From an uncultured Ectothiorhodospiraceae bacterium (GTDB lineage Bacteria; Pseudomonadota; Gammaproteobacteria; Nevskiales; Oceanococcaceae), in contig CAKZQS010000013.1 in NCBI GenBank assembly GCA_937141935.1, positions 1-47,892 of the forward strand: 47,892 nucleotides of DNA. The letters run 5' to 3'. Positions 22,304 through 31,241 of the stretch are shown here, one piece after another (the stretch's first letter is position 1; the number at the start of each line of letters is the position of its first letter). Below the pieces are notes generated by a model. The model saw only the letters and a program-made list of their open reading frames with translations. It made no database searches and was not told where the DNA came from. The position numbers and the translations under genes were made by a program.

Positions 22304-24529
22304 ATGGCTGAGCCGGTGGAGCACGCGCTGCACCAGCTGCAGGCCGCTGGGTTGCTGGTGGATTCCAAGCGATTCCGCATCAGCGGCAAGTTCGAGCGCT
22401 GCGATGTGGAGGGCTTTGCCAAGGGCAAGCAAAACGGCTGGTACATCGCCAAGTGGTTCGAGATGCCGGAAAGTGGCCAACAGGTGGTGATTGGTTCCTA
22501 CGGCTTCTGGCAGGGCACTGACAACAACGCGCAGCCGTTCCGCTTGAAGGGCGTGACGCTGGACCCCGCCGCCAAAGAGCGGCTCAAACAGGCCCGCAAG
22601 GCGCTGCGCGACGAGCAGGCCGCCGATGACGAGCAGCGCCTGCGCGAGGTGGCCGGGAAGGCCGCGGGGATCTGGGACAAGCTGCCCCCGGCGCAGGGCT
22701 CGCCCTACCTGCAACGCAAGGGGGTTTCGGCCTTCGGGTTGGGTGCCGGCCGGGGTGGCGTAGTGGTTATGCCGCTGCGCAACATTGCCGGTGCGCTGAC
22801 CCAGCTGCAGTTCGTGCAGCCCGATGGCAGCAAGCGCTTTCTGTCGGGCCCGGGCAAAAAGGCCTCGTTCCACCTGGTGGGCGAGGTCCGCGACGATGTG
22901 CCCGTGGTGTTCTGCGAAGGCTACGCCACGGCGGCCAGCGGGCACCAGGCCACCGAATGGCCGCATGTGGTGTGCGTGGACGCGGGCAACATTGCGGCGG
23001 TTATGGCTGCCTGGCGCAGCCGGTACCCGGGGCGCGTTTTCCTGATAGCCGGCGACGATGACCACGAAAAGCTGAACCGCCGCACGGGCCTGCCCATGAA
23101 TGCGGGGCGGGAGAAGGCGCTGGCCGCCGCGGCCAAGTTTGACGCGGTGGCGGTGTTCCCTCGGTTTGCCGACCCGGCGGGCAAAACGGACTTCAACGAC
23201 CTGCACGTCGCTGAGGGCCTGAAGGCCGTGCGCGAGCAGCTACTGGCCGCGCAGCAGCCAACGACCCCCGGGCTGGCGCCAGCCGGGGCCGGGGGGCAGG
23301 GCGGCGATGCGGGCGACTGGGAACAGGAGCTTGTGCGCGGCGACAAGGGCCTCAAGCCCATGGTGCACAACATCATGCTGGTGCTGGAGCACCACCCGGC
23401 CTGGCAGGGCGTGCTGGCGCTGGATACGTTTGCCCAGCAGGTGGTGAAGCGCCGGCCGCCGCCCTACGGGGGCAAGGTCGGGCCGGTGGAAGGCGCCGAC
23501 GAGATCCAGATCGCGGCGTGGTTTGGCCGCAAAGACACCTACCGCCTGCAGGTGGCCACGGGCACGGCGCACGAAGCGGCTGTGGCCGTGGCCCAGCGCC
23601 ACGCATTCCACCCGGTGCGCGAGTACCTGCAGGGGCTGGAGTGGGATGGCACCACGCGGCTGGAAAGCTTCTTCCCCGACCACTGCAATGCCGCCGACGA
23701 CGAGGCGACTCGGGCGTTCGGGCGCAATTTTTTCATCAGCGCGGTGGCGCGCATCATGCGCCCGGGCTGCAAGGCCGACCTAATGCTGGTGCTGGAAGGG
23801 CAGCAGGGCGCGCGCAAGTCGTCGCTGGCGGTCGCCCTGGCTGGCGAGCCCTGGTACGTGGACGTGGGCACCAGCCCCACGGACAAAGACTTTTACCAGC
23901 TCATTCAGGGCCGCTGGCTGGTCGAGATCAGCGAGATGGCCAGCTTTGCGAAGTCGGAGACCTCGCACATCAAGCGCAGCGTCAGCGTGGCCACAGACCG
24001 CTTCCGGCCGCCCTATGCGCGCAACCCCATGACCTTCCCCCGCCAGTGCGTGTTCTTCGGCACCAGCAACGACAGCGACTGGCAGCGCGATGCCACCGGG
24101 GGCCGGCGGTTCATGCCGATCAGCGTGGCCGATGTCGATATCGAGGCCGTGGTGGCCGTGCGCGACCAGCTGTGGGCCGAGGCCCTGCACCGGTACGAGC
24201 AGGGCGAGTCCTGGCACGAACTGCCCGACCTGGCGCGCGACTACCAGGACGAGCGCTACCTCGAGGATGTGTGGGCCGAGTCCATCTACAAATGGCTGCA
24301 GGGCAAGCGCGAGGACAGCTGCTACGCCAGTGGGGTTGCGGCGCGGATTCGCAGCACCACCGTGTCAGAGATCCTGCGCCGCGCCCTGGACATGGACACC
24401 AAAAAGCAGAGCCGCCAGGACCAGATGCGCGTGGGCCAGCTGATGACCCGCATGGGCTGGCAGCGCAAGCAGGTGCGCATGGACGGCCTGCGCGTTTGGC
24501 ACTACGTGCGCGCGGAATCAGAGGCTTAG
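22304..24529 (+). CDS. Toprim primase / VirE-type helicase fusion
   Basis: 741 residues. The N-terminal half holds a Toprim-like nucleotidyl domain (VVFCEGYATAASG near residue 203 with the acidic IAGDDD near 247), typical of phage and plasmid primases. The C-terminal half is a VirE-family ATPase with Walker A LEGQQGARKS (around residue 497), RWLVEISEMASF as the Walker B region and FFGTSNDSDWQRDATGGRRF. It is the phage replication protein; the iteron-like region directly downstream is its likely origin. Confidence 0.9.
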   Translation: MAEPVEHALHQLQAAGLLVDSKRFRISGKFERCDVEGFAKGKQNGWYIAKWFEMPESGQQVVIGSYGFWQGTDNNAQPFRLKGVTLDPAAKERLKQARKALRDEQAADDEQRLREVAGKAAGIWDKLPPAQGSPYLQRKGVSAFGLGAGRGGVVVMPLRNIAGALTQLQFVQPDGSKRFLSGPGKKASFHLVGEVRDDVPVVFCEGYATAASGHQATEWPHVVCVDAGNIAAVMAAWRSRYPGRVFLIAGDDDHEKLNRRTGLPMNAGREKALAAAAKFDAVAVFPRFADPAGKTDFNDLHVAEGLKAVREQLLAAQQPTTPGLAPAGAGGQGGDAGDWEQELVRGDKGLKPMVHNIMLVLEHHPAWQGVLALDTFAQQVVKRRPPPYGGKVGPVEGADEIQIAAWFGRKDTYRLQVATGTAHEAAVAVAQRHAFHPVREYLQGLEWDGTTRLESFFPDHCNAADDEATRAFGRNFFISAVARIMRPGCKADLMLVLEGQQGARKSSLAVALAGEPWYVDVGTSPTDKDFYQLIQGRWLVEISEMASFAKSETSHIKRSVSVATDRFRPPYARNPMTFPRQCVFFGTSNDSDWQRDATGGRRFMPISVADVDIEAVVAVRDQLWAEALHRYEQGESWHELPDLARDYQDERYLEDVWAESIYKWLQGKREDSCYASGVAARIRSTTVSEILRRALDMDTKKQSRQDQMRVGQLMTRMGWQRKQVRMDGLRVWHYVRAESEA

Positions 24530-24808
24530 GCGCGCCGTGTCACCACCTGTCACCACCTGTCACCACCTTGTCACCACCTGTGGCACCACCCCAAAACGCA
24601 GCGCTGAGCGCCGTTTTGGCGGGTGTCACCAGCGTGGCTCATGCGCGCGCCCACGCGTAGGGGCGCGTGCGCCTGCACCTGTGCGGGCGCGCGAGGGTTT
24701 TGGTGGTGACGGTGGTGACAGTAGTGACAGGCCAGATATGACGGGCTTCTCGGTGTCACCACCAGGTGGCCGGGAAGTGGTGACAGGTGGTGACAGGGGA
24801 GAAGCAAG
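24530..24808. repeat. Iteron-like array, candidate phage origin
   Basis: A 279-bp gap without a gene. Four direct copies of TGTCACCACC lie at 24538, 24548, 24558 and 24569 at 10-11 bp spacing, then a degenerate TGTGGCACCACC. Inverted copies GGTGGTGACA lie around 24702-24728 and 24777-24796, and TGTCACCACC again near 24754. Between them is a strong hairpin with arms CCAAAACG/CGTTTTGG (about 24590-24620). Helical-phase repeats after the replication gene suggest an origin. Confidence 0.6.
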
Positions 24809-25270
24809 ATGACAGCAGCCGAGGCGCTACGGCCGCGCGAGTTGGATGACCTCGTGGCCGATGTGGATTACCGGCAGACGGACGAGCGCTTGGAGAACTG
24901 GGGCCGCTGGGCCGGCGGTAGCATCGGCGGTGCGGCGAACACCTGCGGCAGTGCTGAGAAACGCTGGGTGCCGCCCCGGGCCGACGAGGAAAAGGTGCGC
25001 CGGTCAGGTGCGCCCATCGATATGCAGGACGCCGAGCTGATCGAACGGGCCATCTGCGCGCTGCCGTCGCAGTCGCTGCGCACCGTGCTGGTGTGGCGCT
25101 ATGTCCTGCAATGGCGGGATAGCGCCATCAGCCGCCGGCTCAAGATGCACCGCGATTCGTGGACGGCGCTGCACGCGCGTGTGGTGCTCCAGGTCGGCGG
25201 CTTGGCCGCGGCGCAGGCCGCCCCGCTGATCCGTCGCGGCGCCCGTCACTGGGCGGGTTGCACGCGCTGA
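24809..25270 (+). CDS. Q-like antiterminator
   Basis: 153 residues. The C-terminal half (ELIERAICALPSQSLRTVLVWRYVLQWRDSAISRRLKMHRDSW) has the sigma-region-4-like helix-turn-helix found in phage Q/ArpU-type late regulators. Position supports this: last early gene, with a perfect late promoter beginning in its last codons and a terminator 100 bp on. It would bind at that promoter and let RNA polymerase read through into the late genes. Confidence 0.75.
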   Translation: MTAAEALRPRELDDLVADVDYRQTDERLENWGRWAGGSIGGAANTCGSAEKRWVPPRADEEKVRRSGAPIDMQDAELIERAICALPSQSLRTVLVWRYVLQWRDSAISRRLKMHRDSWTALHARVVLQVGGLAAAQAAPLIRRGARHWAGCTR

Positions 25271-25286
25271 CGGCATGCTGTATAAG
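25258..25286 (+). promoter_or_regulatory. Late promoter (pR'-like)
   Basis: TTGCAC (25258-25263), 17-bp spacer, TATAAG (25281-25286), a near-consensus sigma-70 promoter overlapping the end of the Q-like gene. Transcription would begin near 25293 and meet the terminator at 25372-25402, giving a ~110-nt leader RNA as in λ pR'-tR'. Confidence 0.8.
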
Positions 25287-25371
25287 CTGACCCCACAACG
25301 TAATCCCTCCGCGATCAAGCACGGAGCGTATGGCAGCCAGATGGCTGCCTCGCCGTGCCCGCAAGGAAGCC

Positions 25372-25402
25372 AAGCCCTCCGCTCTGCGTCGAGGGCTTTT
25401 TT
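25372..25402 (+). terminator. Late-leader terminator (tR'-like)
   Basis: Arms AAGCCCTC (25372-25379) and GAGGGCTT (25391-25398) followed by six T in total. It stands between the late promoter and all late genes, so antitermination is required for virion production. A second hairpin (GGCAGCC/GGCTGCC, about 25332-25349) lies in the leader. Confidence 0.85.
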
Positions 25403-25416
25403 GTTGGTGGCCTGCC

Positions 25417-25737
25417 TTGCGTAGCCGCGAGGATCGCGTCAGCGCGGCGCGTCGTGGCTACGACCGTCGCTGGCGCAAGGCGGCCAAGGCCTTCCTGGCC
25501 AGCAACCCCTTGTGCATCTACTGCCGGCGGTCAGGTCGCACCACGGCGGCCACGGTGGTGGATCACGTGCGCCCTCATCGTGGCGATATGAAGTTGTTCT
25601 GGGCTCCCAGCAACTGGCAGCCCCTGTGCGCGCCATGCCACAGCGCGGCCAAGCAACGCGAGGAACACGCGGGCCACACGCTTGGCTGCGGCGCGGATGG
25701 CGTGCCGCTCGACCCGGGCCACCACTGGCACGGGTAG
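25417..25737 (+). CDS. Phage HNH endonuclease
   Basis: 106 residues from TTG 25417, chosen because the longer frame runs through the terminator. The fold motif is complete: RGYDRRWRKAAKAFLASNPLC, CIYC, VVDHVRPHRGD (HNH His), NWQPLCAPCHSAAKQ (Asn, Cys pair, His). HNH proteins beside terS/terL assist terminase cleavage and head morphogenesis in HK97-type phages, which fits its place at the start of the late operon. Confidence 0.88.
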   Translation: MRSREDRVSAARRGYDRRWRKAAKAFLASNPLCIYCRRSGRTTAATVVDHVRPHRGDMKLFWAPSNWQPLCAPCHSAAKQREEHAGHTLGCGADGVPLDPGHHWHG

Positions 25738-25898
25738 CACAACAGCCCCGCTGGCCGGCCCGCCCCGCGCACAGGGGTAGGCCCCATCAAAAGTTCACAA
25801 CCCCAGCACCGTAGACCGCCGGGGTACCCACAAATTTACGCCCGCGAAATTGGGGTGGGGGGTATCAAGCCCACCCCGGTACTCAATGGACCCCTGCC
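25738..25898. other. Non-coding gap before terS, candidate cos/pac region
   Basis: 161 bp without a gene between HNH and terS, where cos-type phages carry their packaging site. It has G- and C-runs interrupted by AT-rich patches (CAAAAGTTCAC, CAAATTTACG). No cohesive-end sequence can be named. Confidence 0.35.
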
Positions 25899-26417
25899 AT
25901 GTCTCGAGGACGCAAACCCAAGCCGGCCTGGCTGTCGGTCATCGACGGCAACCCGGGAAAGCGCGCACTGGATCCGGCCGCGGCCGTCCAGCCTGACGAT
26001 GCCATCCCCGAGTGCCCGGACCACCTCGACCCCCGTGCTCGCGCAGAGTGGGGTCGGATCACGCCCGAGCTGCAGCGTTGCCGACTGCTGACCACGATCG
26101 ACCGCGCCGCGCTGGCCATGTACTGCCAGGCGTATTCCCGCTGGCAGCTGGCCGAGGAAAAGATCGCTGAGGCAGAAGCGAAAGACGCCGCCGGCGCCGG
26201 CCTGGTCGTGGCGGCGAAGAACGACTACCAGATGCTGAGCCAGTGGCTGGTGATTTCCAACCGGGCCCAGGAGCAGCTGCTGAAGTACCTGACCGAATTC
26301 GGCATGACGCCGAGCGCCCGCTCGCGCGTGGCCGCCGCCGCCAAACAGGGCAGCCTGTTCCCGGAAGATGACCCAATCGCGGCCGCGCGGCGCGCCGGCG
26401 GCAAAGCGCCCGCGTAG
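25899..26417 (+). CDS. terS: Terminase small subunit (P27 family)
   Basis: 172 residues with the P27-type N-terminus RGRKPKPAWLSVIDGNPGKR, CPDHLDPRARAEWGRI and GMTPSARSRV near the C-terminus. It recognises phage DNA and loads the large subunit for packaging. The last 50 bases overlap the terL start. Confidence 0.93.
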   Translation: MSRGRKPKPAWLSVIDGNPGKRALDPAAAVQPDDAIPECPDHLDPRARAEWGRITPELQRCRLLTTIDRAALAMYCQAYSRWQLAEEKIAEAEAKDAAGAGLVVAAKNDYQMLSQWLVISNRAQEQLLKYLTEFGMTPSARSRVAAAAKQGSLFPEDDPIAAARRAGGKAPA

Positions 26418-28104
26418 GCCGCGCACCCCAGACCCAGCGACCGATTACGCCCGCAAGGTTGTCCGCGGCAAGATCGTAGCCGGGCCGTGGGTGCGCGCGG
26501 CCTGTCAGCGGCACCTTGACGACATCAAGTCGGCGAATCCGCGCGGCCTGCGCTGGGATCCCAAGGCGGCGCTGGCGGTCTATGCCTTCATCGCGCGGCT
26601 CACGCTCGGCGACGGTGCCTCAGCTGGCCAACCTTTCTACCTGGAGCCCTGGCAGACGTTTGTCGTAGGCAGCCTGTTTGGCTGGAAGCGCGCCGACGGC
26701 CTGCGTCGCTTCCGCATCGCGTACATCGAGATCGGCAAGGGCAACGGCAAGTCGCCGCTGGCCGCGGCCATTGGCCTGTACATGTTCCTGGCGGACGGCG
26801 AGCGCAGCGCCGAGGTGTACACCGCCGCGGTAACCCGCGACCAGGCCGTGATTCCGTTCCGCGACGCCAAGCGCTTCGCGGAGGACAACCCCGCGCTCAA
26901 GCGCCGCCTGATCATTCACGACCGCAACCTCGCGGATCCGCAGACCGGCAGCTTCTTCCGACCGTTGTCCGCCGAGGGCCGCAGCCTGGACGGCAAACGG
27001 CCCAGCTGCGCCGTCATCGACGAGATCCACGAGCACCCGAACGCGATGGTTGTGGACAAGCTGCAGATGGGCACCAAGGGCCGCGAGCAGCCCCTGATGA
27101 TCGGCATCACCAACAGCGGCGTGGATCGTGGGTCCGTGTGCTACGACCACCACGAGTATTCGCGCAAGGTCGTTACCGGCCAGGTCGAAAACGACGAGTG
27201 GTTCGGCTATGTCTGCGCCCTGGACGATGGCGACGACTGGCTCAACGACCGCAGCTGCTGGGTCAAGGCCAACCCCAACCTGGGCGTGTCCATCCAGGAG
27301 GAATACCTCGAGCGGCAGGTGCGCGAGGCCAAGGGCATGCCGGCCAAGCAAAACATCGTGGCGCGCCTGAATTTCTGCGTGTGGACGGATGCCGTCAACG
27401 CCTGGATCAGCGGCGAGGCCTGGCGGGCTGTGCTTGTCCCGCCCGCCGAGGCGCCGCTGCGGGGCCGCCCCTGCTACGGCGCCCTGGACCTTTCCAGCCG
27501 CCGCGACCTGACATCCCTGGCGGTGTTCGTGCCTGACGATGTCGGCGGCGGCGACCTGTTCGCCCGCTTCTGGACGCCGGGCGAAACCCTGCGCGAGCGC
27601 GAGCTGGCCGACCGTGCCCCTTACGCCCAGTGGGTGCGCGAGGGCCACATGTACGCGCCCAGCTGCCGGTCCGTGGATTACCGCTATGTGGTGCAGGAGC
27701 TGCAGGCGCTCGTGGGCGTCTTCGACCTGCGCGCCCTGGCCTACGACCGGTGGCGCATCGAGGACTTTCGCCGGGCGCTCGAGGAGGAGGGCTTTGACCT
27801 GCCGCTGCTCCCCTTTGGCCAGGGCTTCAAGGACATGGCGCCAGCCGTCGATGCCTTCGAGGGCCTGATCCTCAACGGCGAAATCCGCATCCACACCAAC
27901 CCCGTGCTGACCTGGAACGCCGCCAGCGCCGTGCTGGAGCAAGACCCGGCCGGCAACCGCAAGTTCACCAAGCGCAAAGCCACAGGGCGAATCGACGGCA
28001 TCGTCGCCGCCACCATGGCTGTGGGCCTCGCCCTGGCCGAGCCCGAAGCCACCGACCCCCTCGCAGTGTTTGCCCACCGCGGGCTGATGGAGATCGACCT
28101 ATGA
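26368..28104 (+). CDS. terL: Terminase large subunit
   Basis: 578 residues. The ATPase domain has Walker A EIGKGNGKS (~121-129) and Walker B CAVIDEIHEH (~214-223). The nuclease domain shows GALDLSSRRDLTSL (first acidic residue) and GRIDGIVAATMAVG near the C-terminus. This is the packaging motor of HK97-like siphophages. The N-terminal 16 codons overlap terS in another frame. The stop overlaps the next ATG. Confidence 0.96.
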   Translation: MTQSRPRGAPAAKRPRRPRTPDPATDYARKVVRGKIVAGPWVRAACQRHLDDIKSANPRGLRWDPKAALAVYAFIARLTLGDGASAGQPFYLEPWQTFVVGSLFGWKRADGLRRFRIAYIEIGKGNGKSPLAAAIGLYMFLADGERSAEVYTAAVTRDQAVIPFRDAKRFAEDNPALKRRLIIHDRNLADPQTGSFFRPLSAEGRSLDGKRPSCAVIDEIHEHPNAMVVDKLQMGTKGREQPLMIGITNSGVDRGSVCYDHHEYSRKVVTGQVENDEWFGYVCALDDGDDWLNDRSCWVKANPNLGVSIQEEYLERQVREAKGMPAKQNIVARLNFCVWTDAVNAWISGEAWRAVLVPPAEAPLRGRPCYGALDLSSRRDLTSLAVFVPDDVGGGDLFARFWTPGETLRERELADRAPYAQWVREGHMYAPSCRSVDYRYVVQELQALVGVFDLRALAYDRWRIEDFRRALEEEGFDLPLLPFGQGFKDMAPAVDAFEGLILNGEIRIHTNPVLTWNAASAVLEQDPAGNRKFTKRKATGRIDGIVAATMAVGLALAEPEATDPLAVFAHRGLMEIDL

Positions 28105-28271
28105 GCCAAAACCGCCCGCAGGCAGCCCGCTGGCGCAGCGTCGCGTCCGATGTGCTGTATGTCGCCGGCGTGTGTGGCGTGGCCGGCGGCGCGTGGATGG
28201 TGTACCCCCCGGCCGGCCCCATCGCCGCGGGCGCCTTCGCCATCGTGGCCGCCGTGGCCCTGAGCCGCTGA
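28101..28271 (+). CDS. Small membrane protein between terL and portal
   Basis: 56 residues with two short hydrophobic segments (VLYVAGVCGVAGGAWMVY and GPIAAGAFAIVAAVAL). It overlaps terL (ATGA) and portal (TGATG), which supports translation. Function unknown. Confidence 0.7.
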   Translation: MSQNRPQAARWRSVASDVLYVAGVCGVAGGAWMVYPPAGPIAAGAFAIVAAVALSR

Positions 28272-29545
28272 TGGCCATCCTCGCCGGCCTGTTTGGCCCT
28301 TCCCATTCGCTCAGCAGCCACGACAATTGGCTGCACCGCGCGTTGGGCGGCGGCAAAACGCACTCCGGCGCGTCGGTCAGCGAGCACACCGCGCTGAACA
28401 TCTCCGGCGTGTATCGCGCCGTCAGCGTCATCTCCGACACCATCGCGCAGCTGCCCATCCACGTCTGGCGCCGCACCGACGATGGCCGGCAGGTTGTCAC
28501 CGACCACCCCGTGGCCACCGCCCTGCGCATGCGGCCCAACCCGCACATGACGCCGTTCAGCCAGCAGCAGGTGTGCCAGTCGCACGGCCTGCTGTGGGGT
28601 AACGGCTACGCCGAGATCGCCCGCAACGGCCGCGGCCAGGCCGCCGAGCTGTGGCCGCTGATGGCCGATTGCACCCGCCCCGAGCGGCGCGACGACGGCA
28701 GCCTCGTCTACCGCACCGTCGTCGATGGCGAGTCCATCCCCATCCCCGGCCGCAACGTCGTGCACATCCGCAACCTGGGCCACTGCGGCTACATCGGCCA
28801 TTCGCCCATTTGGCTGCACCGGCAGGGCCTCGGCCTCGCGCTGGCCGCGGAAGAATTCGGCGGCAAGTTCTTCGGCAACGACGCCAAGTCCGGCGGCTTC
28901 ATCGAAGTTCCCGGCACCCTGCCCGAGGGCGGCGCCAAAAACATCCAGAACAGCCTGAGCGACAGCCAGGGCGGCCTCAAAAACGCCCACCGGGTCAAGA
29001 TTCTCGAAGCCGGGATGAAGTTCGTTCAGACCACCATCCCGCCCGACGACGCGCAGTTCCTCAGCACGCGCGAATTCCAGATCGCCGAAATCGCCCGCAT
29101 GTACGGCGTGCCGCTGGTGCTCATGCAGTCGCACGAGAAGACCACCAGCTGGGGCAGCGGCATCGAACACCTGCTCATCGGCTTCGTCACCTGGACGCTC
29201 ACCCCCTGGATCGTCCAGTGGGAGCAGGAGCTGAACTGGAAGCTTTTCACCGAGGAAGAGCGCCGCGAGGGCCTGTTCGTCAAGTTCGCCCTGCAGGCCT
29301 TGCTGCGCGGCGACATGGCCAGCCGTGCCGGCTTCTACAAGACCCTGCGCGAGATCAGCGCACTGACCCCCAACGAGATTCGCGAGCTGGAGGACCTGGA
29401 CCCCGATCCCCGGCTCGACGTGTTCCACTCCCCGGCCAACTGGCAGGAAGTCGGCCAGCCCGACCCCGCCGCGGCTGATCGCGAGTCCACGCAGCAACTG
29501 CGCCGCGCCATGGCCAGCGCCCTGCGCCCGACCGATGTTGGCTGA
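28271..29545 (+). CDS. Portal protein (HK97 type)
   Basis: 424 residues. Family landmarks are the N-terminal VSEHTALNISGVYRAVSVISDTIAQLPIHV, LLWGNGYAEI, IGHSPI, FGNDAKSGGFIEVPG and REFQIAEIARMYGVPL. It forms the dodecameric portal through which DNA enters and leaves the head. Start ATG 28271 overlaps the preceding stop. Confidence 0.95.
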   Translation: MAILAGLFGPSHSLSSHDNWLHRALGGGKTHSGASVSEHTALNISGVYRAVSVISDTIAQLPIHVWRRTDDGRQVVTDHPVATALRMRPNPHMTPFSQQQVCQSHGLLWGNGYAEIARNGRGQAAELWPLMADCTRPERRDDGSLVYRTVVDGESIPIPGRNVVHIRNLGHCGYIGHSPIWLHRQGLGLALAAEEFGGKFFGNDAKSGGFIEVPGTLPEGGAKNIQNSLSDSQGGLKNAHRVKILEAGMKFVQTTIPPDDAQFLSTREFQIAEIARMYGVPLVLMQSHEKTTSWGSGIEHLLIGFVTWTLTPWIVQWEQELNWKLFTEEERREGLFVKFALQALLRGDMASRAGFYKTLREISALTPNEIRELEDLDPDPRLDVFHSPANWQEVGQPDPAAADRESTQQLRRAMASALRPTDVG

Positions 29546-30722
29546 CGACGACCTTCTCGCCGCCTCGCTCATCGCCATGCGCGAAGGGCAGGCCGCGCGC
29601 AGCGCTGTCGCACAGCTGGCTGCACAGTCGCGCGAAGCCCTGGCCCTGGTCGAGTCGGTGGCGCGCGAGGCCCTGCAGCTCGGCCGCACCGCCGGCGAGG
29701 AGGCGGCGAAGGGGCAGGACGCGGCGGCCGACGCTCATGCGGCCGCCGACCGTGACTTTGCCCGGGCCCTCGCGGCGCTGACGCACCTTCGCGGCGAGGT
29801 CAACGACACGATCCTCGCCCTGGCTGCAGCGGCCCGCGACTCCGACGCCGGCCACGCGCGGCGCCTGCAAGACCTCGCCGGCGAGTTGGCGCACGAGATT
29901 CGCCGCGTCGATCCCCTCGTCGCCGCCGTGGCGCAGATCCAGAAGGACCTGCCCGCCACCGCCGGAGACACAGCCGCGGCGCGGGAGGTGGCCGACCAGG
30001 CCCTCCGCCTGGCCGACCAGACCGCCAAGCGCCTCACGCTGCAGCGTCCCACCAGCCGCATCAGCCACCAGTGGCGCGGCCACAAGCTGCAGCTGCGCAA
30101 TGCCGACGGCACCTTCGGGCGCGCCGTGGACCTGCGTGGCCCAGCCGGCGAGCGCGGCCCGCGCGGACCGGCCGGCCCCATGGGCCCCATGCCCAAGCAC
30201 CGCTGGAACGGCACCGCGCTCGCATTCGAGCTCGCGCCGGGGCAGTGGGGCGAGTTCGTCGACTTGCGCGGCCCGCGCGGAAGCCGTGGCGCGGGCGGCG
30301 GCATCAGCGGCCGCGGGCTGAGCGAAGCGCAGGTGCTGGCCCTGATCCAGGAGCACGCCGCCAGCTCGCCAAGTTACGTCGAGCTGGAGCGCCCCGCCGC
30401 AGTGCCGCTCGGTGGCCATCGTGTCGTGTACAGCGCGCCGGACGGCCTGCGCTATGCGTCTGCGGATGACGGCACGGCTGATGCCGCGCTGGGCATCACC
30501 ACACATGCCGCAGCCGCCGGCGAGGTCGTTCGCGTCGTCACCTTCGGGTCCCTCGCAGAGAGCAGTTGGGCCTGGGCGCCGGAGGAACCGGTATGGCTCG
30601 GCATCGACGGCGCGCTGACGCAAGTGCCGCCAACCACTGGCACATCGCTGCAGGTCGCCGTGGCGAAAACCCCGACCACCCTGCACGTAAACCTGCTTTC
30701 CCCCGTATCCATCGCACTCTAG
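29535..30722 (+). CDS. Collagen-like coiled-coil structural protein
   Basis: 395 residues. An Ala/Glu/Arg-rich helical N-terminal half (to ~residue 175) probably forms a coiled coil. Then two RNADGTFGRAVDLRG / ALAFELAPGQWGEFVDLRG-type modules alternate with short collagen-like Gly-X-Y runs (GPAGERGPRGPAGPMGPM and GPRGSRGAGGG). The C-terminal ~100 residues are beta-rich. Probably a trimeric head- or neck-associated fibre. It overlaps portal by 11 bases and lies between portal and protease, an unusual place. Confidence 0.7.
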   Translation: MLADDDLLAASLIAMREGQAARSAVAQLAAQSREALALVESVAREALQLGRTAGEEAAKGQDAAADAHAAADRDFARALAALTHLRGEVNDTILALAAAARDSDAGHARRLQDLAGELAHEIRRVDPLVAAVAQIQKDLPATAGDTAAAREVADQALRLADQTAKRLTLQRPTSRISHQWRGHKLQLRNADGTFGRAVDLRGPAGERGPRGPAGPMGPMPKHRWNGTALAFELAPGQWGEFVDLRGPRGSRGAGGGISGRGLSEAQVLALIQEHAASSPSYVELERPAAVPLGGHRVVYSAPDGLRYASADDGTADAALGITTHAAAAGEVVRVVTFGSLAESSWAWAPEEPVWLGIDGALTQVPPTTGTSLQVAVAKTPTTLHVNLLSPVSIAL

Positions 30723-30731
30723 GAGCCTCCC

Positions 30732-31241
30732 ATGGGCAATTACGTCGACCTCGTCGCCGGACGGCTACGCCGCCTGGTCGCCCTCGTCACCAGCAGCGGG
30801 GCTGCCGACGCGAACAAGATCGTACAAACCGGCGCCGATGGCCGGCTGCACGCCAGCCTGATGCCCACCGGCTTCGGTGAGGACCTGGCCCAGATCGAGG
30901 CGTCGGAGAACCTCTCCTCGGGCGACTTCGTGAACGTCTTCGACGACGCTGGCACCGTCAAGGTCCGCAAGGCCGACGCCACCGCCGCCGGCAAGGAAGC
31001 GGACGGCTTCGTACTCGACGCGGTGACATCGGGGCAAGATGCCACCGTCTACTTTGAGGGTACGAACACCGCGCTCTCGGGGCTGACCCCGGGCGCCGCT
31101 TATCACCTCAGCGCCGCCACCCCGGGCGGCGTGGTTGTGACGCCGCCATCCGCCACAGGCAACGTCGTGCAGTACGTGGGCCGCGCGATTTCCGCCACGG
31201 CGGTCGCCTATGAGGCCGACCGCGGGGTGATCTTGTCGTGA
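30732..31241 (+). CDS. Capsid decoration-like structural protein
   Basis: 169 residues. After GRLHASLMPTGFGED comes a beta-rich domain (SGDFVNVFDDAGTVKVRKADAT, KEADGFVLDAVTSGQDATVYFEG, GAAYHLSAATPGGVV) resembling DUF2190-type decoration proteins. GAG-rich ribosome-binding site upstream; the stop overlaps the next GTG. Confidence 0.65.
   Translation: MGNYVDLVAGRLRRLVALVTSSGAADANKIVQTGADGRLHASLMPTGFGEDLAQIEASENLSSGDFVNVFDDAGTVKVRKADATAAGKEADGFVLDAVTSGQDATVYFEGTNTALSGLTPGAAYHLSAATPGGVVVTPPSATGNVVQYVGRAISATAVAYEADRGVILS

Noticed and set aside
24530-24808. CRISPR array
   Set aside because: Repeats are about 10 bp and adjacent, without spacers or cas genes; no CRISPR seen anywhere in the window.
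24537-24812. 91-residue frame in the iteron region
   Set aside because: Its sequence is just the translated TGTCACC repeats; the spacing and opposed clusters indicate DNA sites.
25330-25416. Longer N-terminus for the HNH protein
   Set aside because: It would translate the late-leader terminator stem; the family N-terminus starts after it.
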